DNA of 64,000 nucleotides from Pseudomonas putida (GCF_001976065.1 NZ_MNAH01000008.1:91563-155562), one strand, 5' to 3'; counted from the stretch's first letter, positions 43,121 through 51,947 are shown. Made by a program: numbers and translations. Notes: generated by a model from the letters alone, not told the origin.

Positions 43121-43212
43121 CTGTGGGAGCGAGCCTGCTCGCGAATGCGGTATGTCAGTCAGCATCGATGTTGGATTTCAGGCCGTCTTCGCGAGCAGGC
43201 TCGCTCCCACAG
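43121..43212. repeat. REP element pair
   Basis: CTGTGGGAGCGAGCCTGCTC and its inverted copy GAGCAGGCTCGCTCCCACAG flank about 50 nt. This is the right edge of the 22-kb accessory block, mirroring the pair at 21333. Confidence 0.85.
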
Positions 43213-43245
43213 TGGTCTTGTGGCGGGGGCTTAAATTGCAGGCAA

Positions 43246-43272
43246 CAAAAAGGCCCCCATGGCGGGAGCCTT
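43246..43272 (-). terminator. Rho-independent terminator of etfQO
   Basis: On the minus strand AAGGCTCCC...GGGGGCCTT is followed by a T run, just after the stop codon of etfQO. Confidence 0.7.
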
Positions 43273-43290
43273 GATGTTCGGGCTATCGGC

Positions 43291-44955
43291 TTACATGTTC
43301 GGGTAAGTCGGGCCGCCAGCGCCTTCCGGCGTCACCCAGGTGATGTTCTGCGAAGGATCCTTGATGTCACAGGTCTTGCAGTGCACGCAGTTCTGGGCGT
43401 TGATCTGGAAGCGCTTCTCGCCGTCTTCCTTGGTGATCACTTCATACACGCCGGCCGGGCAGTAACGCTGTGCCGGTTCATCGTACAGCGGCAGGTTCTT
43501 GCTGATCGGGATGCTTGGGTCGGTCAGCTTGAGGTGGCACGGCTGCTCTTCTTCATGGTTGGTACCAGAGATGAACACCGAGCTGAGTTTGTCGAAGCTG
43601 ATCTTGCCGTCCGGTTTCGGGTAGTCGATCTTCTTGCAGTCGGCCGCCAGTTTGAGGCACGCGTAGTCCGGCTTGGTGTCGTGCAGGGTGAACGGCAGTT
43701 TGCCGCCGAAGATGTTCTGGTCGAGCCAGTTGAAACCACCACCGACGATAGCGCCGAACTTGTGGATCGCCGGGCCGAAGTTACGGCTGGCGAACAGTTC
43801 TTCGTGCAGCCAGCTGTTCTTGAACGCGTCGACGTAGGTGGTCAGCTCTTCGCTGCCGTCCTTCTCGGCGAACAGTGCGTCAGCCACGGATTCAGCGGCG
43901 AGCATGCCGGACTTCATCGCGGTGTGGCTGCCCTTGATCTTGGCGAAGTTCAGGGTGCCGAGGTCGCAACCGATCAGCGCGCCGCCCTTGAAGACCATTT
44001 TCGGCAGCGAGTTCAGGCCACCCTTGCAGATGGCACGGGCGCCGTAGCTGATGCGCTTGCCGCCTTCCAGGTACTGCTTGAGCACCGGGTGATGCTTGAG
44101 GCGCTGGAATTCGTCGAATGGCGACAGGTAAGTGTTGCTGTAGGACAGGTCGACGATCAGGCCGACCACTACCTGGTTGTTTTCCAGGTGATAGAGGAAC
44201 GAGCCACCGGTGTTCTCGGTGCCCATGATGTCCATCGGCCAACCGGCGGTGTGGACCACCAGGCCTGGCTGGTGCTTGGCCGGGTCGACTTCCCAGATTT
44301 CCTTCAGGCCGATGCCGTAGTGCTGGGCATCAGCGTCAGTGTCCAGGTTGAAGCGCTTGATCAGCTGCTTGCCGATGTGGCCACGGCAACCTTCGGCGAA
44401 CAGCGTGTATTTGCCACGCAGTTCCATGCCCGGGGTATACAGGCCTTCTTTCGGATTGCCCTCGCGATCGACACCCAGGTCGCCGGTGATGATCCCGCGA
44501 ACCACGCCGTTCTCGTCGAACAGGGCTTCCTGGGCGGCGAAGCCCGGGTAGATCTCTACACCCAGGTTCTCGGCCTGCTGGGCCAGCCAGCGGCACAGGT
44601 TGCCCAGGGAGATGATGTAGTTGCCTTCGTTGTGCATGGTCTTGGGCACAAAGAAGTCTGGAATTTTCTGCGCGCTTTCAGCGTTCTTCAGCACGAAGAT
44701 GTCGTCGCGGGTGACCGGCGTGTTCAGCGGCGCGCCGAGCGCTTTCCAGTCCGGGAACAGTTCGTTCAGGGCCCGTGGCTCGAACACCGCACCGGACAGG
44801 ATGTGAGCACCGACTTCGGAGCCTTTTTCGACCACGCAGACGCTGATTTCCTTACCGGCTTCGGCGGCCTTCTGCTTCAATCGGCAGGCAGCGGAAAGAC
44901 CAGCGGGGCCGGCACCGACGATGACCACGTCGAATTCCATGTATTCGCGTTCCAC
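43291..44955 (-). CDS. Electron transfer flavoprotein-ubiquinone oxidoreductase
   Basis: Passes electrons from reduced ETF to ubiquinone at the inner membrane, linking acyl-CoA and other dehydrogenases to respiration. The 554-residue protein has the FAD motif VIVGAGPAGLSAACRL near the N-terminus and GCDLGTLN in the middle. The C-terminal [4Fe-4S] cysteines are visible in RYCPAGVYEV and NCVHCKTCDI. It is divergent from etfBA; the 548-nt region between them (44956-45503) contains PsrA-type boxes. Length and motifs are complete. Confidence 0.96.
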   Translation of the reverse strand: MEREYMEFDVVIVGAGPAGLSAACRLKQKAAEAGKEISVCVVEKGSEVGAHILSGAVFEPRALNELFPDWKALGAPLNTPVTRDDIFVLKNAESAQKIPDFFVPKTMHNEGNYIISLGNLCRWLAQQAENLGVEIYPGFAAQEALFDENGVVRGIITGDLGVDREGNPKEGLYTPGMELRGKYTLFAEGCRGHIGKQLIKRFNLDTDADAQHYGIGLKEIWEVDPAKHQPGLVVHTAGWPMDIMGTENTGGSFLYHLENNQVVVGLIVDLSYSNTYLSPFDEFQRLKHHPVLKQYLEGGKRISYGARAICKGGLNSLPKMVFKGGALIGCDLGTLNFAKIKGSHTAMKSGMLAAESVADALFAEKDGSEELTTYVDAFKNSWLHEELFASRNFGPAIHKFGAIVGGGFNWLDQNIFGGKLPFTLHDTKPDYACLKLAADCKKIDYPKPDGKISFDKLSSVFISGTNHEEEQPCHLKLTDPSIPISKNLPLYDEPAQRYCPAGVYEVITKEDGEKRFQINAQNCVHCKTCDIKDPSQNITWVTPEGAGGPTYPNM

Positions 44956-45111
44956 AGGTTATCTCCTACTCAAGGCTCAACAGTTTTTTTTCTAATATGG
45001 AGGTTGGGTGTCGCATCCGTGAATCCCTGCGCAACGCAGGGAGAGGACAATCGATTAACCACCTTTCTCTTTGGTGGCGCATTATATCTACACCACTCTC
45101 AGCGTCCAATA

Positions 45112-45125
45112 CAAACGTTTGTTTG
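45112..45125. promoter_or_regulatory. PsrA-type box between etfQO and etfBA
   Basis: CAAAC-GTTT-GTTTG fits the PsrA consensus (C/G)AAAC-N2-4-GTTT(G/C) exactly. It overlaps the perfect palindrome ACAAACGTTTGT (45111-45122). PsrA senses long-chain fatty acids, and etf genes are reported PsrA targets in P. aeruginosa. Confidence 0.65.
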
Positions 45126-45364
45126 AAATGGCTCCAAGCCAGAGAAATCAAAGTCACCCGGCTTATGAACGGCCATTTTGGCGTATTGACCGGAATAGGT
45201 GTTCCGGTCAAGATACGGGCGGTTTTGCGCTCGCCGTAGGCTGACTGTTGGTTTCAAGAGCACCTCTAAAGACAGGGCGATGGCAGTGGAAGGTGAATGC
45301 GTAGCGCGGGTTTGGCGCGCAGTTTACACGCCACGATATTGAATGACCCGTTAGTCACTCCTGA

Positions 45365-45378
45365 CAAACGGTCATTTG
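45365..45378. promoter_or_regulatory. Second PsrA-like box upstream of etfB
   Basis: CAAAC-GGTC-ATTTG has one mismatch to the PsrA consensus and lies about 125 nt before etfB. A TTGACA follows at 45398-45403 without a clear -10 box. Confidence 0.4.
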
Positions 45379-45503
45379 CATCATGAGCGATGGTCACTTG
45401 ACACGTTTGCCGGCGTTTTTGGAGGTGCCCTTGCGCCCGATGAGCATCAACCGCCAGGTTCGCCTAGGCGACTTTCTTTTCACCGGAGAGTAACGAGGAA
45501 TCC

Positions 45504-46253
45504 ATGAAGGTTCTTGTAGCTGTCAAACGCGTTGTGGATTACAACGTGAAAGTTCGCGTCAAGGCGGACAATTCCGGCGTCGATCTTGCCAACGTCAAGA
45601 TGTCGATGAACCCGTTCTGCGAGATCGCCGTGGAAGAAGCCGTACGCCTGAAAGAAAAGGGTGTTGCGACTGAAATCGTCGTCGTCTCCGTCGGCCCGTC
45701 CACCGCTCAAGAGCAACTGCGCACCGCGCTGGCTCTGGGTGCCGACCGCGCCATCCTCGTCGAGTCCGCCGAAGACCTGACTTCCCTGGCCGTTGCCAAG
45801 CTGTTGAAAGCCGTTGTCGACAAGGAACAGCCTCAGCTGGTGATCCTTGGCAAACAAGCCATCGATAGCGACAACAACCAGACTGGCCAGATGCTGGCTG
45901 CACTGAGCGGCTACGGTCAGGGCACGTTCGCGTCGAAAGTCGAAATCAGCGGCGACAGCGTTGCTGTAACCCGCGAAATCGACGGCGGCGCGCAGACCGT
46001 TTCCCTGAAACTGCCGGCCATCGTTACCACCGACCTGCGTTTGAACGAGCCGCGCTACGCGTCCCTGCCAAACATCATGAAAGCCAAGAAGAAGCCTCTC
46101 GAAGTGCTGACTCCGGACGCTTTGGGCGTTTCCACCGCCTCCACCAACAAGACCGTCAAAGTCGAAGCGCCTGCTGCACGCAGCGCGGGTATCAAGGTCA
46201 AGTCGGTGGCTGAACTGGTCGAGAAACTGAAAAACGAAGCGAAGGTAATCTAA
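45504..46253 (+). CDS. etfB: Electron transfer flavoprotein subunit beta
   Basis: Small subunit of ETF that binds AMP and shuttles electrons from acyl-CoA and amino-acid dehydrogenases. The 249-residue protein starts MKVLVAVKRVVDYNVKV. The ETF-beta signature region with VEEAVRLKEKG and the LGKQAIDSDNNQTGQMLA loop is present. etfA starts immediately after its stop codon. Confidence 0.97.
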   Translation: MKVLVAVKRVVDYNVKVRVKADNSGVDLANVKMSMNPFCEIAVEEAVRLKEKGVATEIVVVSVGPSTAQEQLRTALALGADRAILVESAEDLTSLAVAKLLKAVVDKEQPQLVILGKQAIDSDNNQTGQMLAALSGYGQGTFASKVEISGDSVAVTREIDGGAQTVSLKLPAIVTTDLRLNEPRYASLPNIMKAKKKPLEVLTPDALGVSTASTNKTVKVEAPAARSAGIKVKSVAELVEKLKNEAKVI

Positions 46254-47183
46254 ATGACTATCTTGGTTATTGCTGAACACGACAACAAAGTGCTGGCCCC
46301 GGCCACGCTGAACACCGTGGCTGCTGCCGCCAAAATCGGTGGTGATATCCACGTTCTGGTTGCAGGCCAGGGCGCTGGCGCCGTGGCTGAAGCTGCAGCG
46401 CAAGTGGCTGGCGTGAGCAAAGTCCTGGTCGCTGACAACGCTGCCTACGCTCACCAACTGCCGGAAAACGTTGCTCCTCTGGTTGCTGAATTGGGCAAGG
46501 GCTACAGCCACATCCTGGCCGCCGCCACTTCCAACGGCAAAAACATCCTGCCGCGCGTTGCCGCTGCCCTGGACGTTGACCAGATCTCCGAGATCATCTC
46601 GGTAGAAAGCGCCGACACCTTCAAGCGTCCGATCTACGCCGGTAACGCTATCGCTACCGTTCAATCGAACGCTGCCGTGAAAGTGATCACCGTGCGTGCC
46701 ACCGGTTTCGACCCGGTTGCCGCTACCGGTGGTTCGGCGGCTGTTGAAGCTGTTGGCGCTGCTCACGACGCTGGTATCTCCAGCTTCGTTGGCGAAGAGC
46801 TGGCTAAATCTGATCGTCCGGAACTGACCGCTGCCAAGATCGTCGTTTCCGGCGGTCGCGGCATGCAGAACGGCGACAACTTCAAACACCTGTACGCCCT
46901 GGCCGACAAGCTGGGCGCTGCTGTCGGTGCTTCCCGCGCCGCGGTCGACGCAGGTTTTGTTCCGAACGACATGCAGGTCGGTCAGACCGGCAAGATCGTT
47001 GCTCCACAGCTGTACATCGCCGTCGGTATTTCCGGCGCGATCCAGCACCTGGCCGGCATGAAAGACTCCAAAGTGATCGTTGCGATCAACAAGGATGAAG
47101 AAGCGCCGATCTTCCAGGTGGCCGATTACGGCCTGGTGGCGGACCTGTTCGAAGCCATCCCTGAGCTGGAGAAGCTGGTCTAA
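46254..47183 (+). CDS. etfA: Electron transfer flavoprotein subunit alpha
   Basis: FAD-binding large subunit of ETF. The 309-residue protein has the N-terminal ILVIAEHDN domain and the C-terminal FAD domain with VVSGGRGMQNGDNF. The ETF-alpha signature runs from LYIAVGISGAIQHLAGM to IVAINKDEEAPIF. It is adjacent to etfB without spacing and is followed by a strong terminator. Confidence 0.97.
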   Translation: MTILVIAEHDNKVLAPATLNTVAAAAKIGGDIHVLVAGQGAGAVAEAAAQVAGVSKVLVADNAAYAHQLPENVAPLVAELGKGYSHILAAATSNGKNILPRVAAALDVDQISEIISVESADTFKRPIYAGNAIATVQSNAAVKVITVRATGFDPVAATGGSAAVEAVGAAHDAGISSFVGEELAKSDRPELTAAKIVVSGGRGMQNGDNFKHLYALADKLGAAVGASRAAVDAGFVPNDMQVGQTGKIVAPQLYIAVGISGAIQHLAGMKDSKVIVAINKDEEAPIFQVADYGLVADLFEAIPELEKLV

Positions 47184-47205
47184 TCCGGCTGCTTCACTTA
47201 TAAAG

Positions 47206-47234
47206 AGCCCGACCTTTTGGTCGGGCTTTTTTTT
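47206..47234 (+). terminator. Rho-independent terminator after etfBA
   Basis: AGCCCGACC-TTTT-GGTCGGGCT followed by a long T run. Confidence 0.92.
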
Positions 47235-47278
47235 TAGTTTTTTTCTATGACATAACCGGGATCGAGGAGTGTATTGCC

Positions 47279-48106
47279 ATGGATTTGCGCCTCGCGTGGA
47301 GCTTGCTCGGATGTGTGCTGTTGCCGGCACTGTCCAACGCCGCCGGCAAATGCGAACGCCTGGTGGTGACCGGCAGCCCGGATGCCCCACCCTACCTGTG
47401 GCAGGACCCGCAAAATCCCAAGCACCTGATCGGTGCCAGCGCCGACTTGCTGCAGCAGGTAGCGGGGCAGTTGGGGATCAAGGTCGACATTCTCTACGCC
47501 GGCAAACGTTCCCAGGCCCTGGATGAAGTGCGCAGCGGGCGCATGGACATGCTGGCCGATGCCCCGTTGACGGTCAGCGAGCTGGAATCCCTGGATTACA
47601 TTCATCCGCCGTTGCTGGTAAACGATTACCTGGTCTGGACCCGCAAGGATTCATCGCTGGTCTACAACGACGTCCAGGACCTGCACGGTCATTCCGGCGC
47701 TTTGTCGGAAAAGTCTCGATTGACCACGGAATTCGGCACTGTAGCCGAGCAGCAATTGACCCTCACGCGTACGCCAAACCTCACCCAGGCCTTTCAGAAA
47801 CTGCTTTTGGGCGAGGTGGAATTTGTCTTGGCAGGGCGCTATTCCGGCATTGCAATGGCGCAGACCCTGGGCATGACCAACGACCTGGTCGCGCGCGAAC
47901 ACCCGGTCGACAAACCCGGACTGTTCCTGGCGGTTTCCCACAACTCCGCCTGCAACGATCCGTGGTTACGCGGACAGCTGGCCAAAAAGATGACAGAATT
48001 GCCCGCGTCCGGACTGACGGAGGTCGTGCTGTTGCGCAATATCGAGCGCTGGAACGCTCAACTTTCTCAACGGCAGAAACAACCTGTCAGTGCCCCAAAA
48101 CAGTAA
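47279..48106 (+). CDS. Periplasmic solute-binding protein, family 3
   Basis: A 275-residue protein with a signal peptide (cleavage after SNA near residue 21) and a family 3 extracellular solute-binding fold. It has the segment VTGSPDAPPYLWQD, and LDEVRSGRMDMLADAPLTVSE. No permease or ATPase gene is next to it, so it may act as a sensor or share a transporter encoded elsewhere. Two cysteines (Cys25 and the one in NSACNDP) could form a disulfide. It precedes two lipoprotein genes by 9 nt. Confidence 0.8.
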   Translation: MDLRLAWSLLGCVLLPALSNAAGKCERLVVTGSPDAPPYLWQDPQNPKHLIGASADLLQQVAGQLGIKVDILYAGKRSQALDEVRSGRMDMLADAPLTVSELESLDYIHPPLLVNDYLVWTRKDSSLVYNDVQDLHGHSGALSEKSRLTTEFGTVAEQQLTLTRTPNLTQAFQKLLLGEVEFVLAGRYSGIAMAQTLGMTNDLVAREHPVDKPGLFLAVSHNSACNDPWLRGQLAKKMTELPASGLTEVVLLRNIERWNAQLSQRQKQPVSAPKQ

Positions 48107-48115
48107 GGATTTTTA

Positions 48116-48472
48116 GTGAGTATCCGACCCCTTTTCGCTGCCCTGGCCCTTCTGGCCCTGGCGGGTTGTGCAGCCGATCCGGCGCCTAATGAACAAATGC
48201 GCCTGACCGAACAGGCACTCGAACAAGCGAAGGCCGTGGGCGCCACTGCCGACGAAGTGCCGGAAATGAAACTGGCTGAAGACAAGTTCAACCGGGCCAA
48301 GGGCAGCATGGCCGACCAGTCTTTCAGGAATGCGCGGATGCGCTCTGAACAGGCCGAGCTGGACGCGCGCCTGGCAGAGGCCCGCGTCCTGACCCTCAAG
48401 AGTGAAGAGCAACTGAACGTGCTCAATACCCGCATAGCCCGCCTGCACAAGCAGTTGGGAGATGCCCAATGA
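48116..48472 (+). CDS. DUF4398 lipoprotein
   Basis: A 118-residue lipoprotein. It starts with GTG and has the lipobox LAGC (MSIRPLFAALALLALAGC). The DUF4398 part is a long amphipathic helix (MRLTEQALEQAKAVGA to the C-terminus) likely to form a coiled coil. It overlaps the OmpA-family gene by 4 nt (ATGA). The pair appears as an envelope unit in Pseudomonas; the role is unknown. Confidence 0.82.
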   Translation: MSIRPLFAALALLALAGCAADPAPNEQMRLTEQALEQAKAVGATADEVPEMKLAEDKFNRAKGSMADQSFRNARMRSEQAELDARLAEARVLTLKSEEQLNVLNTRIARLHKQLGDAQ

Positions 48473-49281
48473 GCCTCAAGTGCAATATTCTCGGCTGCTT
48501 GATCCTGGCCGGTACCGCGAGCCTTGTTGGCTGTGCCGGACAGCAAAGCGAAGTGGCACTGCAGCAGGCTGGCGCCGACTTCCAGAAGGTCAAGGAAGAC
48601 TCCAACGTGCTGCGCATCGCCCCCAAGGACGTGATTCGCGCCGGTGAGTCCCTTGCCCGCGCCGACCGGTTGTCCAGCTACTGGGGCAGCGGTTCGGACG
48701 TGGTGCATTACGCCTACCTGAGCAAGCGCTATAGCGAAATCGCTCGCGAGCACACCAACCAGGTGCTCAACGAAGAGCGCGCAGCGAAGCTCGAACTGGA
48801 GCGTCAACGCCTGCAACTGGCATTGCGTGAATCCAAGCTGTTCAGCGTGCAGCAGCAAGGCAAGTTGCTCGAAGAACAGATTGTCGCGTTGGCGACCACC
48901 CAGACCGATCGTGGCCTGGTGATGACCCTGGGCGATGTGCTGTTCGACACTGGCGAAGCGGAGTTGAAAAACTCGGCCAACCGCGTGGTGCTCAAGATCG
49001 TGCAGTTCCTGCAGCTCAACCCCAAGCGCGTGGTGCGGATCGAGGGCTACACCGACAGCACCGGTGGTAAACAGGACAACCTCAAGCTGTCACGGGACCG
49101 CGCGCAGTCGGTGGCTAACGTCTTGATGGACCTGGGTATCGACGACAAGCGCATCAAGGTTGAAGGTTACGGCGATGAATACCCTGTGGACGTGAACGCC
49201 ACCGAGCGTGGGCGTGCGCAGAACCGTCGAGTGGAAATCGTGTTTTCCGACGAGAAAGGCCAGTTGGGCGCGGCCCGCTAA
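48469..49281 (+). CDS. OmpA-family lipoprotein with DUF4398-like coiled coil
   Basis: A 270-residue lipoprotein with lipobox LVGC and a coiled-coil region (about 40-140) related to the preceding gene. It ends in a C-terminal OmpA/MotB peptidoglycan-binding domain (about 145-265). The key motif EGYTDSTGGKQDNLKLSRDRA and NRRVEIVF carry the diaminopimelate-binding Asp and Arg. It would tether the outer membrane to peptidoglycan, with its small partner made just upstream. Confidence 0.88.
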   Translation: MSLKCNILGCLILAGTASLVGCAGQQSEVALQQAGADFQKVKEDSNVLRIAPKDVIRAGESLARADRLSSYWGSGSDVVHYAYLSKRYSEIAREHTNQVLNEERAAKLELERQRLQLALRESKLFSVQQQGKLLEEQIVALATTQTDRGLVMTLGDVLFDTGEAELKNSANRVVLKIVQFLQLNPKRVVRIEGYTDSTGGKQDNLKLSRDRAQSVANVLMDLGIDDKRIKVEGYGDEYPVDVNATERGRAQNRRVEIVFSDEKGQLGAAR

Positions 49282-49299
49282 AGGGCGGCGTCTCTGGAA

Positions 49300-49333
49300 A
49301 GCCCGGCCTGCCAGACAGCGCCGGGTTTTTTTT
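49300..49333 (+). terminator. Rho-independent terminator
   Basis: CCCGGC / GCCGGG stem with a CAG-CTG inner part, followed by eight T residues, after the OmpA-family gene. Confidence 0.85.
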
Positions 49334-49355
49334 CGCCTGCCGATTACCGCACAAA

Positions 49356-49390
49356 ACAGTACAGTTCTTGCTGACACTGCACTGTACTGT
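49356..49390. promoter_or_regulatory. Putative operator of the MocR regulator
   Basis: ACAGTACAG (49356-49364) and CTGTACTGT (49382-49390) are a perfect inverted repeat of 9-nt arms separated by 17 nt. It lies about 95 nt upstream of the MocR gene. Autoregulation is inferred. Confidence 0.55.
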
Positions 49391-49483
49391 CGACTATTGT
49401 GGCAACTGTCCCCGTACACTTCTAAACTGTTCCGGTATTGTTTCACACAAGAATAAAATGCCCGTGAAATCGAGTGCTGCGTC

Positions 49484-50923
49484 ATGACTAATCTCTTGCT
49501 CTACCAACGTATTGCTCAGCAACTGGCCGAAGACATCCGCCGTGGTGTCTATCAACCGGGAGAGCGCGTGCCTTCGGTGCGCAAGATGAGTTCGCAGCTC
49601 AACGTCAGCCATGCCACGGTGCTGCAGGCGTATGCCAATCTAGAGGATCAGGGTCTGATCCGTGCGCGGCCGCAATCCGGTTACTACGTGCACCAGACCC
49701 CGGCGCTGACTGCGCCGACCCCGGACATCGCCCGGGTCGAACGACCAGGCCTGGTCACCCGCAGCAGCATCATCCAGCAGGTATTGGTCGAATCCCGTCG
49801 CGAAGGTGTTTTCCCCCTGGGCGCCGCGGTGCCCAGCGTCGACTATTTGCCGGTGCGGGCGCTGCACCAGCAATTGGCAAAAGTCACCCGGTTCCATAGC
49901 CCGCGGGCTTTCAGCTACATGTTCAGCCCCGGTTTCGAACCCTTGCGCCGACAGGTGGCGATCCGCATGCGCGATGCCGGCGTGGTGGTCGACCCCTCGG
50001 AAGTGGTGATCACCCACGGCTGTGTCGACGCCTTGCAGATGTCGCTGCGAGTACTGACCCGGCCCGGTGACCTGATTGCGGCCGAGTCGCCGACCTACTA
50101 CGGTTTGCTGCAGCTTGCCGATCTGCTGGGTCTCAAGGTCATTGAAATTCCCAGCGACCCGTCCACCGGCATGAGCCTCGAAGCGTTGCAATTGGCGGCC
50201 AACCAGTGGTCGATCAAGGCGCTGGTGTTGACCACTCGTCTGAGTAATCCGTTAGGCGGCACCATGCCCGAGGAGCGGCAGAAGCAGCTGCTGCGCCTGG
50301 CGTCGGACTTCGATATCCAGATAGTCGAGGACGATATCTACGGGGAGCTTATGTTTGAACAGGGCCGCACCAAGTCGCTCAAGGCCTATGACCGCCTGGA
50401 TCGGGTGATCTATTGCTCCAGTTTCTCCAAGACCCTGTCGCCGGGGGTGCGGATCGGCTGGATGATTGCCGGCAAGTATCAGCAGGAGATCCAGCGCTTG
50501 CAGACCTTCAGTACCCATTCAGCCTGCAGCGTCACGCAGATGGGTATTGCCGCCTATCTGGAAAACGGTGGTTACGACCGCCATTTGCGTTACATCCGCC
50601 AGGAGTACCGCAAGAACCTCAGCGCTTTCCAGCTGGCGGTGCAGCAGTATTTCCCCGAGGGCACGCAAATGACCCGGCCGACCGGCGGGTTCATTTTGTG
50701 GGTGAGCCTGCCGGGACGGGTCAACACCCAGGAACTGCATGTGCGAGCGTTGCAGCAGGGCATCAGCATCGCGCCGGGGCTGATTTTCAGTAACACCGAG
50801 CAGTTCAATCACTGCATCCGGCTCAATTGCGGCATCCCGTGGAACCGCGAAGCCGAACGTGCGTTGATGACCCTGGGCATGCTTGCCACCCAGCTCTGCC
50901 AGGAAATGGCCGGCGGCTTTTGA
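49484..50923 (+). CDS. MocR-family regulator (GntR winged helix fused to PLP aminotransferase domain)
   Basis: A 479-residue MocR/PdxR-type protein. Residues 1-75 form a GntR helix-turn-helix (KMSSQLNVSHATVLQAYANLEDQG). Residues 110-475 have the fold type I aminotransferase domain with the PLP lysine at Lys316 in SSFSKTLSPGVRIGW. Such proteins bind DNA and use PLP as a sensor. No biosynthetic target gene stands next to it, so its regulon is not evident beyond a likely inverted repeat in its own promoter. Confidence 0.9.
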   Translation: MTNLLLYQRIAQQLAEDIRRGVYQPGERVPSVRKMSSQLNVSHATVLQAYANLEDQGLIRARPQSGYYVHQTPALTAPTPDIARVERPGLVTRSSIIQQVLVESRREGVFPLGAAVPSVDYLPVRALHQQLAKVTRFHSPRAFSYMFSPGFEPLRRQVAIRMRDAGVVVDPSEVVITHGCVDALQMSLRVLTRPGDLIAAESPTYYGLLQLADLLGLKVIEIPSDPSTGMSLEALQLAANQWSIKALVLTTRLSNPLGGTMPEERQKQLLRLASDFDIQIVEDDIYGELMFEQGRTKSLKAYDRLDRVIYCSSFSKTLSPGVRIGWMIAGKYQQEIQRLQTFSTHSACSVTQMGIAAYLENGGYDRHLRYIRQEYRKNLSAFQLAVQQYFPEGTQMTRPTGGFILWVSLPGRVNTQELHVRALQQGISIAPGLIFSNTEQFNHCIRLNCGIPWNREAERALMTLGMLATQLCQEMAGGF

Positions 50924-51013
50924 GCGGGCGGTTTCGGTCCGTGCTTGTCAAGGGGGGCGCAAAAGGCCAGCATCTACACTTCTGTCATCTACGCCGTTTG
51001 CATCGTTGGGTAC

Positions 51014-51487
51014 ATGAAGCCGATTTTTCCTGCCGTTTGGCTGTTGATCTGCCTTTTAACGAGTGTTTATCCCGCGTCCGTGATGGCCGAATCCGGGCAG
51101 GGAAAACCCGCCGCGAGCGATGCCCGGGTTACCCCGAAAAAAACCGCACCTGCGAATAAGACCGCACCGGTCAAAAAGACCGCCGCGGTCAAAAAACGCC
51201 CACCTATTGCCGCCAAGTCAAAACCGGCCAGCGAGGTGGTGAAAACCCCGGTACCTACAGCCGACCTGGACTTGAGTCTGCCCAAGGACATGGTCGATGA
51301 GCTGAAACCGCTCGGCATGGTGCCATTGCCCAAGCGCGAACCGGTGTTGCCGCAGATGTTCGGGGACAAAAGTCATCAGTTCCAGCTCAACGGCCGGCTG
51401 ATCAATAACGAAATGCAGTTGCAACTACGTAACGAAGATCGCCGTGAAGTCGAAGGCGCGGCGCTGGAATTCGAATTCAAGCGCTGA
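51014..51487 (+). CDS. Secreted Lys/Pro/Ala-rich protein of unknown function
   Basis: A 157-residue protein with a signal peptide (MKPIFPAVWLLICLLTSVYP..., cleavage near VMAES). The ATG at 51014 is chosen because it starts the signal; the frame upstream is not hydrophobic. Residues 30-75 are a Lys/Ala/Pro/Thr repeat region (KKTAPANK, KKTAAVKK types), similar to periplasmic linkers. The C-terminal third is a globular region ending in alternating charges. The function is unknown. Confidence 0.72.
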   Translation: MKPIFPAVWLLICLLTSVYPASVMAESGQGKPAASDARVTPKKTAPANKTAPVKKTAAVKKRPPIAAKSKPASEVVKTPVPTADLDLSLPKDMVDELKPLGMVPLPKREPVLPQMFGDKSHQFQLNGRLINNEMQLQLRNEDRREVEGAALEFEFKR

Positions 51488-51578
51488 ATCCTGCTTTTGC
51501 ATGGCCGTCAGCCAGACGCTTTGTCGGAGACTGCCCGGTCAAGCCCGCTTGCGCGTAAAAACCCGAGGGCCAGTAATT

Positions 51579-51594
51579 TAAAACAACTGTTTTA
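51579..51594. promoter_or_regulatory. Short perfect inverted repeat TAAAACA-AC-TGTTTTA
   Basis: Seven-base arms separated by 2 nt lie 58 nt before the YkgJ-type gene. A regulator site is possible but not proven. Confidence 0.25.
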
Positions 51595-51651
51595 GCGGTT
51601 ACTCTGTGCCCCGTCTTTTAACACATCGCTCGTCGCGAGGAGCTTTTCGTC

Positions 51652-51906
51652 ATGAAATGCCGTGAGGGCTGTGGCGCCTGCTGCATTGCCCCTTCCATCA
51701 GTTCACCGATTCCCGGTATGCCCAATGGCAAGGCCGCCGGTGAACGTTGCCTGCAACTGTCTGCCGAGAACCTGTGCAATATTTTCGGTAAGCCTGAGCG
51801 CCCGGCGGTGTGTTCGGCGTTCGAGGCTGACGTCGAGGTGTGTGGCAGCAGCAGCGAGGAGGCGATTCGGTTGATTGGCTGGTGGGAGCAGATGACGGCA
51901 GCGTGA
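51652..51906 (+). CDS. YkgJ-family cysteine cluster protein
   Basis: An 84-residue protein with the conserved cysteines CREGCGACC near the start, then C in GERCLQL, NLCNIF and AVCSAF, a pattern of the YkgJ/UPF0153 Zn- or Fe-S-binding family. Members in this genus are short like this. The ribosome-binding site AGGAG is good. The role is unknown. Confidence 0.8.
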   Translation: MKCREGCGACCIAPSISSPIPGMPNGKAAGERCLQLSAENLCNIFGKPERPAVCSAFEADVEVCGSSSEEAIRLIGWWEQMTAA

Positions 51907-51947
51907 TGTGTTCGACGAACGGAACTTAAACAATAAGGAATAAAATT

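Noticed and set aside
21333..43212. Recurrent palindromes as a possible CRISPR array or transposon ends
   Set aside because: They are scattered pairs of REP units with irregular spacing, no unique regular spacers, no cas genes and no transposase.
43123..45126. Long plus-strand frame opposite etfQO
   Set aside because: Antisense shadow of a clearly conserved flavoprotein; no motif or start signal of its own.
45240..45503. A small gene in the etf divergent region
   Set aside because: No frame with a start, ribosome-binding site and plausible composition was found; the sequence is better read as regulatory.
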